Positions 1 through 12,307 of a stretch of DNA of 64,000 bases are shown here, in pieces. A program made the position numbers and the translations under genes. Source of the DNA: Davidsoniella eucalypti (taxonomy: Eukaryota > Ascomycota > Sordariomycetes > Microascales > Ceratocystidaceae); NCBI GenBank assembly GCA_004009845.1, contig RMBW01000011.1:124001-188000 (forward strand). Direction: 5' to 3'. The notes beneath the pieces are model-generated. The model ran no database searches. It worked only from the letters and a program-made list of their open reading frames with translations, and was not told where the DNA came from. How positions within the stretch are numbered: the first letter of the stretch is position 1; every line of letters begins with the position of its first letter.

Positions 1-16
1 CCTCTACCTGCTTACC

Positions 17-1117
17 ATGTGCATTGCCTCTGCGGATTTCTTGGCAGAACTGCCGAAATGCGAGCATCACTTGCATCTGGAAGGCTGCCTGACGCCCGAG
101 CTCCTGTTCAAACTAGCCGCCAAAAACAAGATCCAGCTACCAACCGCCTCGGAACAGCCCGGCTACGAGTCTGCCGAGACACTGTCTACGCTTTACGGCA
201 ACTTCACCTGTCTCGGCGACTTCCTGGCCTGCTATTACCGCGGCATGTCCGTGTTACTGACAGCCGCCGACTTTGAGGATCTTGCCTGGAGCTATTTCCA
301 ACGCGCTGCGGGCGATGGTCTGGTACACGCCGAGGTTTTCTTCGACCCGCAGAGCCACACTGATCGGGGTGTTTCCTTTGACGTCGTCGTCGCCGGCTAT
401 ACTGCCGCTTGCGCGCGTGCAACGGCCGAGCTGGGCATATCTACGCGTCTTATAATGTGCTTCCTACGGGACCACTCGATCCAGTCAGCTCAGCAGACTT
501 TGCGTCTTGCCATTGACGGGGGCTATCTCGGTCCGTTGTCTGCGAGTCTCGGCGCCGATGCCAGAGATGATGAGAGCCGCACCATTGCTGGCTTTGGGTT
601 GGACTCGTCAGAGGTTGGGTATCCCGCCGAGCTCTTCACTGATATATACGCCGAGGCTGTGATTCGTGGGCTCCGTCGCACGGCCCATGGTGGCGAAGAG
701 GGCGACGCATCGTACATCGCTGGTGCTCTGAACGCCCTACACTGTGAACGAATCGACCACGGCATCCGTCTAATCGAGGACCCGGAACTGGTGAAAAGAG
801 TGGCCCAGGAGAATATCCTGCTGACTGTGTGCCCTTTAAGTAATGTCTGCCTCAAGGCTGTCCAAAGCGTCTCGCAGGTTCCCATTCGCAAGTTCCTCGA
901 TGCTGGTGTCAAGTTTAGCATCAACAGCGACGATCCGGCCTACTTTGGTGGCTTCATTCTATCAAACTATCTGGCGGTACAGGACGCGTTTTCGCTTAGT
1001 ATCAAAGACTGGGAAACTATTGCTGTGAACTCGATCCAATGCAGCTGGATCAATCAAGGCCGCAAGGATGTGCTTCTGCAAAAGGTTTCCCAATGTGTAG
1101 CCAGATACTCCAACTGA
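17..1117 (+). CDS. AAH1: Adenine deaminase (adenosine/adenine deaminase family)
   Basis: This 366-residue, intronless, zinc-dependent deaminase probably converts adenine to hypoxanthine in cytosolic purine salvage. The N-terminal zinc motif HHLHLEG (about residues 17-23) is present. HGGEEG near residue 224 supplies the third metal ligand region and the catalytic glutamate. ERIDHGIRLIED follows, and the aspartate pair of INSDDPAYF is at about 305-306. The start MC...LPKCEHH and a length close to yeast Aah1 (about 350) favour adenine deaminase over a true adenosine deaminase; that assignment rests on remembered family features. The ATG lies 16 bases inside the window, so the promoter is not visible. 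It is tail-to-tail with a Dal5-type permease, with about 120 bases between the stop codons. Confidence 0.88.
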   Translation: MCIASADFLAELPKCEHHLHLEGCLTPELLFKLAAKNKIQLPTASEQPGYESAETLSTLYGNFTCLGDFLACYYRGMSVLLTAADFEDLAWSYFQRAAGDGLVHAEVFFDPQSHTDRGVSFDVVVAGYTAACARATAELGISTRLIMCFLRDHSIQSAQQTLRLAIDGGYLGPLSASLGADARDDESRTIAGFGLDSSEVGYPAELFTDIYAEAVIRGLRRTAHGGEEGDASYIAGALNALHCERIDHGIRLIEDPELVKRVAQENILLTVCPLSNVCLKAVQSVSQVPIRKFLDAGVKFSINSDDPAYFGGFILSNYLAVQDAFSLSIKDWETIAVNSIQCSWINQGRKDVLLQKVSQCVARYSN

Positions 1118-1238
1118 ATATCATTCTTGTTAGTACCAATGTAATAGAGTTTATCGAACCGTCGTTTAATAGTATTAAGATTAGTTTTAGTGTAAGATTA
1201 GTTAAGAGTATAGAAGCTGATGTCCCATATTATGAGTC

Positions 1239-2933
1239 TTATATCATAAATCTAAAGTTAGGGTGATTAGATCCCATATCAGTCTTCTCTTCCTCCGTAA
1301 GACCTTCTAGCCTATGATCCCGTCTGCCTGAAGCCCTTAGTCTATTCTCGCGCTTACAGAACCAGATACCGAAGCTGGCGAGAAGCAATAGGCAGAGCTG
1401 GCCGACGAAGTTGATTGTGTGACCACGACGGAAGTTGGGCGAGTCCGAGGAAGTGTATGTCCATCTTTAGATTACAGGTTAGTATCAATTTTTAGTATGT
1501 CTATGTGTGTGTGCTCTTACGTTGCGAGAAAGCCACCAAGCACACTAAGTGTCATGATATAGGCGGACGAAGCGGCACGGACCGCGGGACCAGCAGTATC
1601 TATGCAATGAATACAATTAGCTGACAGAGCTTCCAGAAGAGGCTCTGATGACCGAATTTGACTTACTATTGAGTGCCCAGGCTAGCATGATAGGCCCCGG
1701 AGGAAAGGTGCCTATTAGCACAAGGTATATCGCCCCATACTTGACCCAAGGAGAGCCTTCATACCACCTCAAGATTCCAAAGCCTGTAACCGTCAAAGGT
1801 GCACAGATGATTACAAAGATGCCACGGCGTTGGTAGTGGTCACTGGCCCAGGCAAACAACAGTGTAGTTACTGTTGTAGTAGCCCATGGACCAACACTGA
1901 GAAGCTGGCTGTGGATTGGCGTCCAGTTGAACTCGTGTAGGATAGTTGGGATGAACACCGACAGTCCGTGAAGCGTGATATTGACACAGAAGAAGCCCAG
2001 GGCACATGTATAGTTGTGTACGGTAGTGATGGCTTGAATGATGTGCTTCCGAGTGACTTTGGTCTTGTGGTTTCCAGCAGAGCCAAGACCAACATCGCGC
2101 ACTAGACGCTCAACAGCAATCTGGCGTTCCCGGACAGTTAAAAACGAGGCTTTTCCGGGAACATCGGGCAAGAGACGAAGGAACGAGATGCCAATCAGAA
2201 TAGTCAAAAGGCCCTCAAAGAAGAAGATATTACGCCAGGTGTGCAGACGCATGGAATGGGCTCCCCATTCAGGGATCTTGACCAAGGCAGCAGCCAGAAG
2301 CCCGGCAAAGGCACCAGCGAGAGAGGCGCCAGCGGTGAAGCAGCCCATGCGCAGAAAGAGCTCGCTGCGCTTGTAGAAGCCGCTAAGATAGAACGAGATG
2401 CCGGGGAGAGCACCGCCCTCACAGATTCCCAGTGCCAGTCTCGCCACACACAGCCCGGCATACGACGTGCAAAACGCCGTGCACATGCTGACTATGCCAA
2501 AGGCAGCAATCATCATGGGCAGATAACGGCGTCCGCCGAGCCGTGCAAGCAACATATTAGACGGCATCTCGACAAGGAGATATGTGATGTAGAACAGAGA
2601 AAGCACAACGTTGAAGCGCACGCCGGCAGCCAGATTCAGGGCCTCGTCCATGCCTTGGATACGGGCATTGCCGATGTTGACACGGTCGAGGAAACATAGC
2701 ATGTATAGGATCGTGACACCAGGCACCACCCGCCGGTCAATCTTACGGCGTACGGCTGTCTCCTCGGTATCGGACCAAGAGAGTTTGGGGGCGTCTCCGT
2801 CGAGTTCAACGCCGTCGGACTTCACCATCCCGGCCTCGGGGTAAGGCTCGGAGTAGCGGGTTGGAGAAGAAGACCGGTCACTGTCGGTGGTCGGCCGGTC
2901 GGTGGACATGAGAGGCGGCGCAAGAGCTGTCAT
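1239..2933 (-). CDS. MFS anion:cation symporter, Dal5/allantoate permease family
   Basis: This is a plasma-membrane major facilitator transporter of the fungal Dal5-like family, whose members carry allantoate, vitamins and related organic anions. My model has three exons, complement(1239-1464, 1521-1599, 1667-2933), about 523 residues. The largest exon carries KIDRRVVPGVTILYMLCFLDRVNIGNARIQG, written here as the KIDRR...LDRVNIGNA signature near the N-terminus. The two small 3' exons add NTAGPAVRAASSAY, a further membrane segment and the family-like end NFRFMI. Both introns (56 and 67 nt) have GTAAG donors and splice in frame. The upstream reading frame is open to about 3104 but begins with GTG. 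The ATG at 2933 is preferred, and 2909 is an alternative. The substrate cannot be read from the sequence. Confidence 0.85.
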
Positions 2934-5900
2934 TATTGCTGTCGTAGTTGCTGTTCGCCATATCCGAAGTCGGAAGATGTAAAGGAGACAGCCATTTTCA
3001 AAGGGCGAGGCTGGCTTTTTGCCTCCAGTTATCGCCATTATCAACCGCCACATCTCATTCCAGTCATCAGCTGAATGCAGATCATTTTTACTAAGCAACT
3101 CCACTGATTGTGCGAGCTGAGGGCCACGCTAACATTTCTATTGTGTCTATTGTATATAATAGGGGCTCCCTGTCTCTTGAAGGATAGCGGGCCGAGGGCG
3201 CTACTACAGAAGGACGAGCACTTAGTTATGGAGGGCTAGTGGCGCAATTACAGAGGCTTGTGGTCAATAATGGCCATTAAAAAAGACCGGCTGTTCTTCT
3301 GCGATTTCTGCTGAATAACCCCGTGGCATCCATTATCATGCTCAAATAAATGGCATCTCTAGCATTTAGACGTTAAGCTAATTCAAAACATGAATATCTC
3401 TATCTAGTTCAAGAAATAATGACAACACTCAGTTAAACTTGGCTCAAAATGGGCTTGTGACTTTCACGTAATACAAAGGATATCTAAGTGATCTAGCGAC
3501 CCACCATATACAAGGCACAAACACAGTCAAGAAGAGAAAATATATGTCAACTAAAAGCATCTACTGCCGCTTTTGAAAGATATAACTCTCTTTTCCAGAC
3601 CATGTGTCTTTTAAAGATTCTATAGTTGGATATACAGTTTGAGTAGGTGCTATTGTGTCCGGTGTCACTTAAATATCTAGTCATTCAATATCCTCCTCCT
3701 GGATGTCAGCAGGTTCTTCAACCGATATTTTGTCACGTGCTATCCCTAAAGGCCTCTCATTGTCTTGGTTGTTTCAATAACAGGCGACTCTTGTGGCTCA
3801 AATATTCAGGACAGATCGCTGACCAGTCTAGATTCTGGCTGTTAGCAACAAGAGATCTTGGCTTAAAACGCCCACCCATAGACAGCCCTCTTGAAATCTT
3901 AGGCTTATACGCCAACTATATAGCCGCAGCGTCAATGAGACTCGTTCAGTCGGTGGGTGCAAAACATACAGACTTCAATAGCCAATAGACAGCCCAATAT
4001 CTCTCATGTTATCCGTTTGTCTGCCTACAATTATATACAGCCAGACCGTGTTATAAACCCTTTGGAGCAATGCGGGAACCAGAATTGGCGATTCGTATCC
4101 AGTTATCTTCATTGCCTAATATTTCTAGCAAACGAGTTGATTTCAATTGACTCAATCTCGGTCTATTCCATCAGAGTTCCATTATGGTTTGCTCAGCACT
4201 AATGGTCACCAATAATACACAGCTGCCAAGTATGACATTCTCTCGTCATGATAACTACATATGCTGCAAACTTGCAGGATAATAATAAAAAAGATTTCAC
4301 AGATACGTTCCATTTATAGCGAAATTGAAAGTAAAGATGTGGCTCATGAACAGCAATATTGGAGATCGAACAAATATGCTCTTTGGTGTGATACAGACAA
4401 GTCAATACAACCTACAAGTCATATATAATAACATGCAGAGATACTAAGCATAAGCCATGCTCTCAGAACTTCAAAGTTATCATCTTACACAGCATTACCC
4501 ATTGCCACAAAGCACTCATCAAGCTTGACCTTGAACAAACACTAAAACATGACGCCGAATTGCTACCTCAGCGTGACATCAGATACACAACAGCCACTGT
4601 CGTTTTACCAATAAGTATCTAACTATAGAGTAGAGTCTCGACGAAGATAAATACTAACTGCCTGTGAACTAGTGATGTACCACTTGTTGGTGATATCTTT
4701 ATCAACCTACCAATGTTCATGGATTAAGATGTCTTGACTGCTCTGAATGACGATACATGTGCTATCCAAAAAAAGCTCCATCTCATGTAAAGTCTTTCGG
4801 TCATGTCTTCTTCCATAGAATGCGTAGCCTTGTGTACTTGGGCACTGTACCTAATTACACGATAGTGTACATCAAGAGTAAGGGGCCACCTGCAAGCAAT
4901 TTTTCATTGTTTAGAAGAAGCCTACAGTCCTCAAACTTCCCTAGGCAGGAGGCACCCCTACGATACTCTGGTGACCAAATTTTGGTCAGAGAATGTTGCG
5001 TACACATAGCAGACGGTCAGTTGGTTGGCTTTATTTTATGAGCACCATTTGGGTAGGAAGCTATACATGTCTCATTGTTTAAGAAACTTATAGACCAACC
5101 CATGTTTGTAACTTATACTCAACCGGTGTTTCGGGTCAAACTTTCACTTGAAATATCTATATTGATGATATATATTCAAGGAACAACAACGAACTTTTCT
5201 ATATATCGTATACGATGTATCTAGTCATAGAGACAAAAGAATTGTGACGAAGGCTAAACCAAACAGACTTAGTGATAACTCGGTAACAGTTAGTTCCAAG
5301 GGACACAATACAAATCAATAAACCTCCAAGTGCACCAACAAATGGATTTATATCATCTCGTTTTCTTTCTTTCTTGCTCTATCTTTAGGCATGTTCTGAT
5401 TACAATTCACAGTACTACTAGCTTGTAGCAATATATCTTATATTATTTGATTTGTACAAATGTATGGTATCATCACCTTATCCCTATAGCTATTCAATAG
5501 TGTCACCTTATGGGTCTCATCTACTGTGTATATAAAATATACTCTATACCATCTGTCAATTCTCGAAATGTATTATACTCTTTTAATAGAAGGTCTTAAG
5601 GCCTTATCAAAGGTCGATACCACCAACTACAATATCTTACACGTACACCTCCCTTCATATATAATTATTCCCTACCCATCTATGGCATGGCCGTGATGAT
5701 TACGACGTAGGACTCCCCAGCTTCATTTCCCCATCATTTAAATCCTACAACTGACTATATACGTAGATTCCGAATGGTTTACATGCTTGATTGGCGAGGG
5801 GACAGCTTATTTCCTAGACTACTATGGCCACCCCAGGGCAATAAACATTCTAGAAAATACCTTCGTTGTGCTTCACTGTGTACGTTATGCTATATATACA

Positions 5901-6290
5901 CAGCAAAAACGAGTAGCTTCTTAACTAGCTTGTTCCTTGTTTTCATTGCTTCATGTAGTAAATAAATGTATGTTTTTGATTCGGTAGTTAAGAAATTAGA
6001 GATAGCAGAGTACTACGGACGCTTTGGTTCTATACACAATAAGATTGCTAGTATAACTTGGTGGTGTTCATTTCCTAGGTCGAGGCGCAGCACAGGGGAT
6101 ACGAGGAGCCTATGAAGTTGTAGGTGAGCGTAATTGCAAGGTTTGTTCAAGGATATTCACATCTGTCCAGCATAACAAACTCGGTACAATATTTTTATTA
6201 CATTTAGACGTAGGCTGCGCCTACTTTGACGATCTAGACTAAGCGCCAAGGTAATTTCATCGTAGTTAGGGTTTGCAGCCTCTTAGCTCA
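2934..6290. other. Gene-poor AT-rich intergenic stretch
   Basis: No convincing gene is seen on either strand. The open frames here are short, lack recognisable motifs and are not joined by credible splice sites. The first few hundred bases upstream of 2933 presumably contain the permease promoter. The rest is AT-rich with scattered ATATATA runs. Two TTAGGGTT octamers lie near its end, at 6266-6273 and 6299-6306; the second falls just inside the neighbouring relic. Confidence 0.6.
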
Positions 6291-6299
6291 TTATGATGT

Positions 6300-6720
6300 T
6301 AGGGTTATGTCGCTATTTGATTCAACTGTAAGTCTTGGATGCCGAGATAGTGGGCCCGAATTTGGCCGGATAGACGTCGGCGTCCCCATGTCAAAGCTGC
6401 ACAAGTCACCCCGATCTCCCTGGACACATTGGTACCTGGCAATGAGATAACAGACACTCTGACCAAGGAAGGCGCTACATTGCCTCCACCACCAAACTTG
6501 CCTCTCTCCAATGCTCTCGGAGCCGGCTACAGGAGGAGTATACCGACTGGTGGACATCCTCCGCCCCGACAACTTACAAGGACCCCCTTTGAACCGTCTC
6601 TCAAGGAAGACACCGGCTATTGGCCGCCCGATCACATACACAACAAGGGGCCCTTGATTTCTGCAAAATTCATCAAGGAGACAAACGTCTTGGTAGACAT
6701 ATGCCCCTAACCTTTAGGAG
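6300..6720 (+). pseudogene. Degraded non-LTR retrotransposon fragment (RNase H-like region)
   Basis: From about 6429 the plus strand reads PGNEITDTLTKEGATLPPPP, which resembles the conserved PGNEIADTLAKEGA block of the RNase H domain at the end of Tad1-type LINE polyproteins. A few codons later the similarity moves to another frame, LQEEYTDWWTSSAPTTYKD, which is like the E-WW---AP--Y block that normally follows. In-frame stops and frame changes show a dead copy. No reverse transcriptase, 5' end or target-site duplication was found. A C-poor, AT-rich setting would suit old repeat-induced mutation, but that is inference. Confidence 0.5.
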
Positions 6721-9700
6721 GGGAAAAGTTTAGCCAGGCCAACGCAGCTCTGACCTCCTCATCTAATATCTTTGATCTTTTGCATTGCTCTGTTCTGTTT
6801 TCTGTGTTTCCTGTTTTATTTTGTAATTATGTAATGTACGTTCATATAAAATTTCAGGCACTTAACGATTAGAAATCATATCTCAGCTTTTTTTATGGAA
6901 ATTTGTACAACAACTTTATGCTACAATGATATTGTTAATCTATAATTCTATGTAAGTGGAAAAAAAAAAGTTTCGAGATATCATTTTAACTTTCACATTG
7001 ATCTCGGTGGCGTCAAGATCGGTGGGTGGCTGAAATATAAACTATCAGCGCCTTCTGTCGATCCAATGCATGTCAGAACTTGAGAACCTTATACTGAAAC
7101 ATGGTGTATCATCGCCATCTGCAGCATTGTGGAGTTTTAGCCTTATGGTTGTGCATGGCAGCCTGGATACGGTGTACCGTGAAAACTGCGAATCATCAAG
7201 CGATTTTCCCCGGTGATGAGACATGACTGAGCTAGCACGAAAATCTATTCACAAATACATCTGTAGTTTGTCACTACGCAGACGGCAGTGTAGGCTCAGG
7301 CACAAATATATGCAAGGAGAATTTATCAACATCCTTTCTTCTTTCTTCCATGGTATCATAGGATGACTAGGAAGGTTTAACAGTGAGTTGGAGTCATTGT
7401 TGGTTCACTCAGGTTATAGCCGATGTTCCCGTAACTAAGAAATGGGATGGCAGATCTCGGCGTAAGCGCCGCCTATTTTTCTTCTTTTGTTCTACCGCTT
7501 TTAAATACCACTGGAATTTGCGTTTTTCCTTCTGAAAATATAGTTCTGTATGATTACCTGGTCTCACTAACGCTACTAGTGAATGGGTGATGTTTGCTTC
7601 CCAATATACTGTGTGGTGGCTGAGTATATGGTGACAGGCAAACTCGTAGCAGGACATGAATCGAGACTAGGAAGTAAGGTTTAATTATGAGGACGTAAGT
7701 TATACATAAAACGCTTCATAAAATACCATAGAAATACATAAGGGAAAGAGGATTCTTGAACTAGTAGAGAACAACATGATCAAGACAAACACGATGGACG
7801 CTCAGAAGAAGACCTGGCGTTCGTAGTTCAACACACAGTTATTTCCAATAATAAACCAATACTCAAAGCCAGTAGCGAAGAGTGGCCCGACCAACCAATC
7901 AGTAAGATGATAGAGGCTATGAACCAGGCGTCTTCTGAGCTTCAACGACATAGCTCTTCACTAACTAGCAATGATTCCTAGAGACCAAGTGCTTCGTTTA
8001 TAGCCGACCGCACCCTCCTAGTCTAAGTAAAGGTTGGAATGGGCGGCCGATGGAGAATCTCGAGATCTAGACGCATTAGGTTATACCGGTAGAATGATAC
8101 TATACCATAGTAGGAGATTATATGTAATTTGCACCGGTTGTCTTGGGCGAAATGCTTAGGCGCAGGACTGCTCGTTGTTATACATGTGTGAGATTAAAAC
8201 ATGCGCTGTAAGGTGCTGCTAGAGCCTAAAGATGGTACGCATAATAACGCACTTGGACTTATAATTTGCAAAAGGTATGTAGTCAGTAGTAGTAGCAGTA
8301 TTAGCACTTATTAGTGGGACCCCTTGTACATGTATTATACAGTGAGAATAAGGAAGAGATTAACGAGGTAAAGAAGAAGAAGGGTTCTTCCAAAGACACT
8401 GCCCCAACTCAAAATCAAGAGGCCCGGATAAGCCCTAGCATGGGAGCCAGTATGTACATAGATGACCACTATGCATTTTCAGACTAGGTATATACTGTCA
8501 TATCACTGTAACATAGCATTGAAAATTGCGGTTACGTGTCGATTGTAGGTGTCTGTCTATAAGCCAAGAGGTAGAAAAGAAAAAGAAAAAAAGATACCAT
8601 TTTTTTCTGTGACTGATATCCCTTGACCGCCATAGTTCTATCTTTCTCTTATTTTCTGATATATTTGCCATTAGGGCAATGTATCACTGGTCGGGTAAAA
8701 AAATATGTCATTTTGTCTCATCCCTCCACGAGAAATGGCAAGTTATACGGATATCTGAGACATTGTGTTGTCTAGACCCTAACTAACCATAGAATTGCAC
8801 TATATGTCTGTAAAAGAAAATCATAGTAATGACTAAGAACAAAATGGAGATAAAAAAACACTGAGAAATATATATACAAAAACGAAAAGAAAAAAAAGAA
8901 AAGGTCAGCCGAAGAAATAACGCGGCCGGTTAGGATTCTCTACTAGGTTCTAGGTACATCTGTATAGAATAACAGGGTTGGTGATTATTGCTAGACTAAG
9001 AAGCGAGACGACTGCAAATCGAGAAGATGACAATAAACCACGATGAGGCTGCAATTGTACATCCATAGACATCTCAGGAACCCTTATAGGAAATACAGTC
9101 TGCATCAACATGCCGTTGCTATATGAATCGGTCTACGTGATGTCTCTAACAACTTTCTTCTTTTCTTCTGTTGATTTGAGACATCAAGACGTGCTAGGGT
9201 GTACTCGTATTAGTGTGTCGTGATGACTAGCGTTAGGGTTACTCGTGAAGACAAATATTGCAGCTCTACCATGTTGCACATGTGCCAATCGAAGAAGAAT
9301 AACGGCTAAAATCCTAGGACTGGAGATGAGAGCCAATGCAGTTAGACTTTCAGTTTCTTTTTCTATTCCCCCTTGGAGCTTTCCACCTTTTTTTTTATTC
9401 CTTTTTTTTTTTCTCAGCCCGGATACGGGATAGCGTGGGAAGAAGAAGAAGGAGTGCAGATGTTGTTTCGGAACTGCAGATAGTGCGAGATAGCACGGCA
9501 AACGGCTTCCAAGGTCGTAGCCAGAGCTCGTGGTTAGATCGATACAACCTGCATAATGGGTTAGAAGGGTAGCCAAAAACAAAGGTACCACATCACATGT
9601 TGGTCTCGTGTCTTCTGTTCCGGACTAGGACATTTACCGTTGTTATCACAAATACACATCTACGCTAAAGTTTGTCTCAGTAATGCCACTGCGCAGGCAA

Positions 9701-12307
9701 GAAGAGCTGGAGGGTGAAGTGGTTTTTTTTTTTTTTTTTTTTTTTAATTCATTTATCTTATGGGTGAAGTGGTGCTATGGTATATATCTTGGGCCATATA
9801 ATCCACGCAATCCCCTCTTTTGTCTATTTGTTTTATTGGCGCTATATTGGTGCAGGGAGGTATCAACCAGGGTTGGAGCAAACGCTTAGACAATATTTCG
9901 TATGTCTGTATTTTGTAGGAAAAAAGGAACACGCTGTTTGCTGGGAAAACGGAAAATGGATTCTGGCTCGAGTTCTTTTGTTAACTAGTGCCTGGCACAC
10001 CTGATTTTTCTTGCTCTCTACACTGTACACACGATTCCTTCAGGGCTAGACTCTGGTAAGGAGCTCTGAAAAACGGGACTATTGGCTGGAGTGCTAACAA
10101 GAACTGTCATACTGTGTCATACTGTACATGTAACTTTATGGCTCCGCCGGCGATAACCTTCTTCTTGCCCTTTCAACCGCATATAGCACGAATAGCATCC
10201 GTCCTGCAGATAGCTGTATAAGAATATTTGGGCTCAACGCACCTACTTGGTTCATGGCATACGAGCTGCATGAGTCGTTGGCTGCACCGTCCAGCCGTAA
10301 TACACGTCTTGGTGACTGTGAAGCTTTGGGCTGGGTTTCCGAAGCACTGCTCCAATTCATGTTCTATATCCCGAAAATAGCAGCGGCGGCCTTTGCTAGC
10401 TTCGTAGCACGGACTTGGATTCCGCGTTGCAACATTGACCGTGCTCTGTAGCCTCTCGATACGGGCAACCCTGGTCTGTTTACTGTGGCTGGACATGCAG
10501 TCCCAGCGAGCGAGCCAGCAGGAACAGGAGTTCAGGTTCTGGACTGAGTGATAGGCAAGGGAAAAGGGAAAAAAGAAAAAAAGAAGCCTGTCCGTGGAAA
10601 GATGTAGAGAAAGAGAAGAACCCGGCCTGGAGATACGTATTAGATGCCAGTATCCCAGGAAACGAATGAGGACTGTCGACGACAAGCACGCATTATGTGA
10701 GGCGATCAGTTGTCAATTCTGCTCTATCGAACCTGGTGAGGGAAGTGTAGACTGGGGAGGAGGCTCTTCAGTTGACAGAGCAGATCTTAGGTGACGAACA
10801 CCTTAGATGGAAGGGGACTCGACCCCAGCCAAACCATTTCACTCACTCTTCATAGATAGGCAGATATGTAGGCTGATACTCTTCGGAAATCAATAACACG
10901 ATATCGGAGCATGTACAATACTTCTTCTGATGCCAAGACTGATCGATTCGTTGAGGGAGAAGGGGCCAAGAAAACTGTCTAACATTGCCATTGGATTATG
11001 TTAGGAGAACAGACTAGAAGACCGCAAACGTTTTGTCGTCTCTATTTTCTCCCATCGAGTCTAGAGCCTCTAGGAACAGACTAATCGGCAGGGAAAAACG
11101 ATCAGAATCCAATCCCGCAGAAGCAAGGCCGGGATGTTTATGGCCAGGGATGCCCGAAGAGGAAGAAGTGCCACCACTTCTCAACCTTTAGTTGGAAGTC
11201 TGTCTCAGTTTTCTTTTCTCTTCTTTTCTTTTGTATCCAGTCCTGACTCTCGAGTCGTATGTTTGGATACGAGTTCGGTCGAATGCGCCGATATCAGATC
11301 TAGCAAACAAGAGGTTGGAAAAGACTATTGAGTGCGGGTTAGGGTTACTGATAGACTCATATATGTAAGTAGACTATCGACTGCTACCTGCAAGGGGCCT
11401 ATACATAAGTACATATGTACTATAGCTATATTGTACTATCATGCTGAGGAAACCTTTATTGTTGTGCCTGCATGTCTACCTGCAGGTGCATCTATATCCA
11501 AGACGGCCTGACCAATAGAAAGAGAAAGAAGGACAGGAAAGAAAAACCTGCAAAATATCTGCAAATATCTGCATCTCGGCTGCATGTACATAGTACTACT
11601 GCAATGTAAGTGAACTGAGCCTCGTTTATTAATTTGACTTAATTTATCTATATTTGTTTGGTTTCTATGTTCGCCCCCCCCTTCCTGGAGGAAAGAGAGC
11701 AGGGTTCCGTGCTGCTTTTGGCCTACGCAAACTAGTAGTGAATAGTACAGTACGTACAATCTCGTCAACTGGCTGTGACTTGCAGACTGTATGAAGGGCG
11801 TGCACCGAGCCGTCCAAACGAGGTTGGGTTGGCCATGACAAGACCAAGTCACTAGACTGACTAAGCCAACTTTGCTGGCCAGCACCCCCCCCCTCCCTTG
11901 GTCTAGAGGCCCGGATCAGGCACCGCCGTTGCTACTCTTTAGCTTGCTGTAGTTTGTACATGTATGCTAGTAGTGCGAGTAGTGCGAGTCCACTGAGTAT
12001 AAGAGGGCCGTGGCCGCCTCTTCCCAACACTGTCATCGCCTTTTTGTTTCTCGCTTTTCCTCCTCAAGGCTTTCTTGCTGCTCGTTATTTGACAATCAGA
12101 TCTGTTGCACCGCCCTTGACGTCTTTTTGCTTATTCACTCGTTCTTTTTTTTTTCTGGAGATACTTTTAGTACATCTTACTGAAGCCTCCTGTCCTTTCG
12201 TTATCAACAAAACCAAAGCTTTTTACAGCCCGTCTATCCGCTTGCTTCACTACCCGGAACGCTCTCTGCCGTTTCCTCGTCCGTATCTTTGTTCTTGATT
12301 GCCCGCA
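6721..12307. other. Long gene-poor region upstream of the wall-protein gene
   Basis: No coding region could be supported. Frames such as those at 9184-9591, 10173-10685 and 11439-11885 are low-complexity, lack family motifs and have no clear start or splice structure. Visible landmarks are a T23 run (9723-9745), C runs at 11674-11681 and 11885-11894, TTAGGGTT octamers at 9233-9240 and 11339-11346, and an imperfect hairpin near 10784-10808. The last 350 bases include a TATAAG-like box near 11998 and a pyrimidine-rich stretch that is probably the promoter and 5' UTR of the gene at 12308. Confidence 0.55.
9723..9745. repeat. T23 homopolymer tract
   Basis: An uninterrupted run of 23 T lies in the gene-poor region. 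It could be a simple slippage tract or the remnant of a retroposed poly(A) tail on the minus strand. No flanking target-site duplication was recognised. Confidence 0.9.

Noticed and set aside
9184..9591. 135-codon minus-strand frame
   Set aside because: It is low-complexity with Phe/Lys runs translated from T/A tracts and shows no family motif.
10173..10685. 170-codon minus-strand frame
   Set aside because: It contains a poly-Phe run from an A/T tract, has scattered Cys and Ser with no domain, and its ends have no splice or start support.
10770..10835. tRNA-like region with a D-arm-like GCTC...GAGC and GGGGACTCGACCCC
   Set aside because: The T-stem, acceptor stem and anticodon arm do not pair with standard lengths. 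The central part is better described as an imperfect hairpin of about 25 bases.
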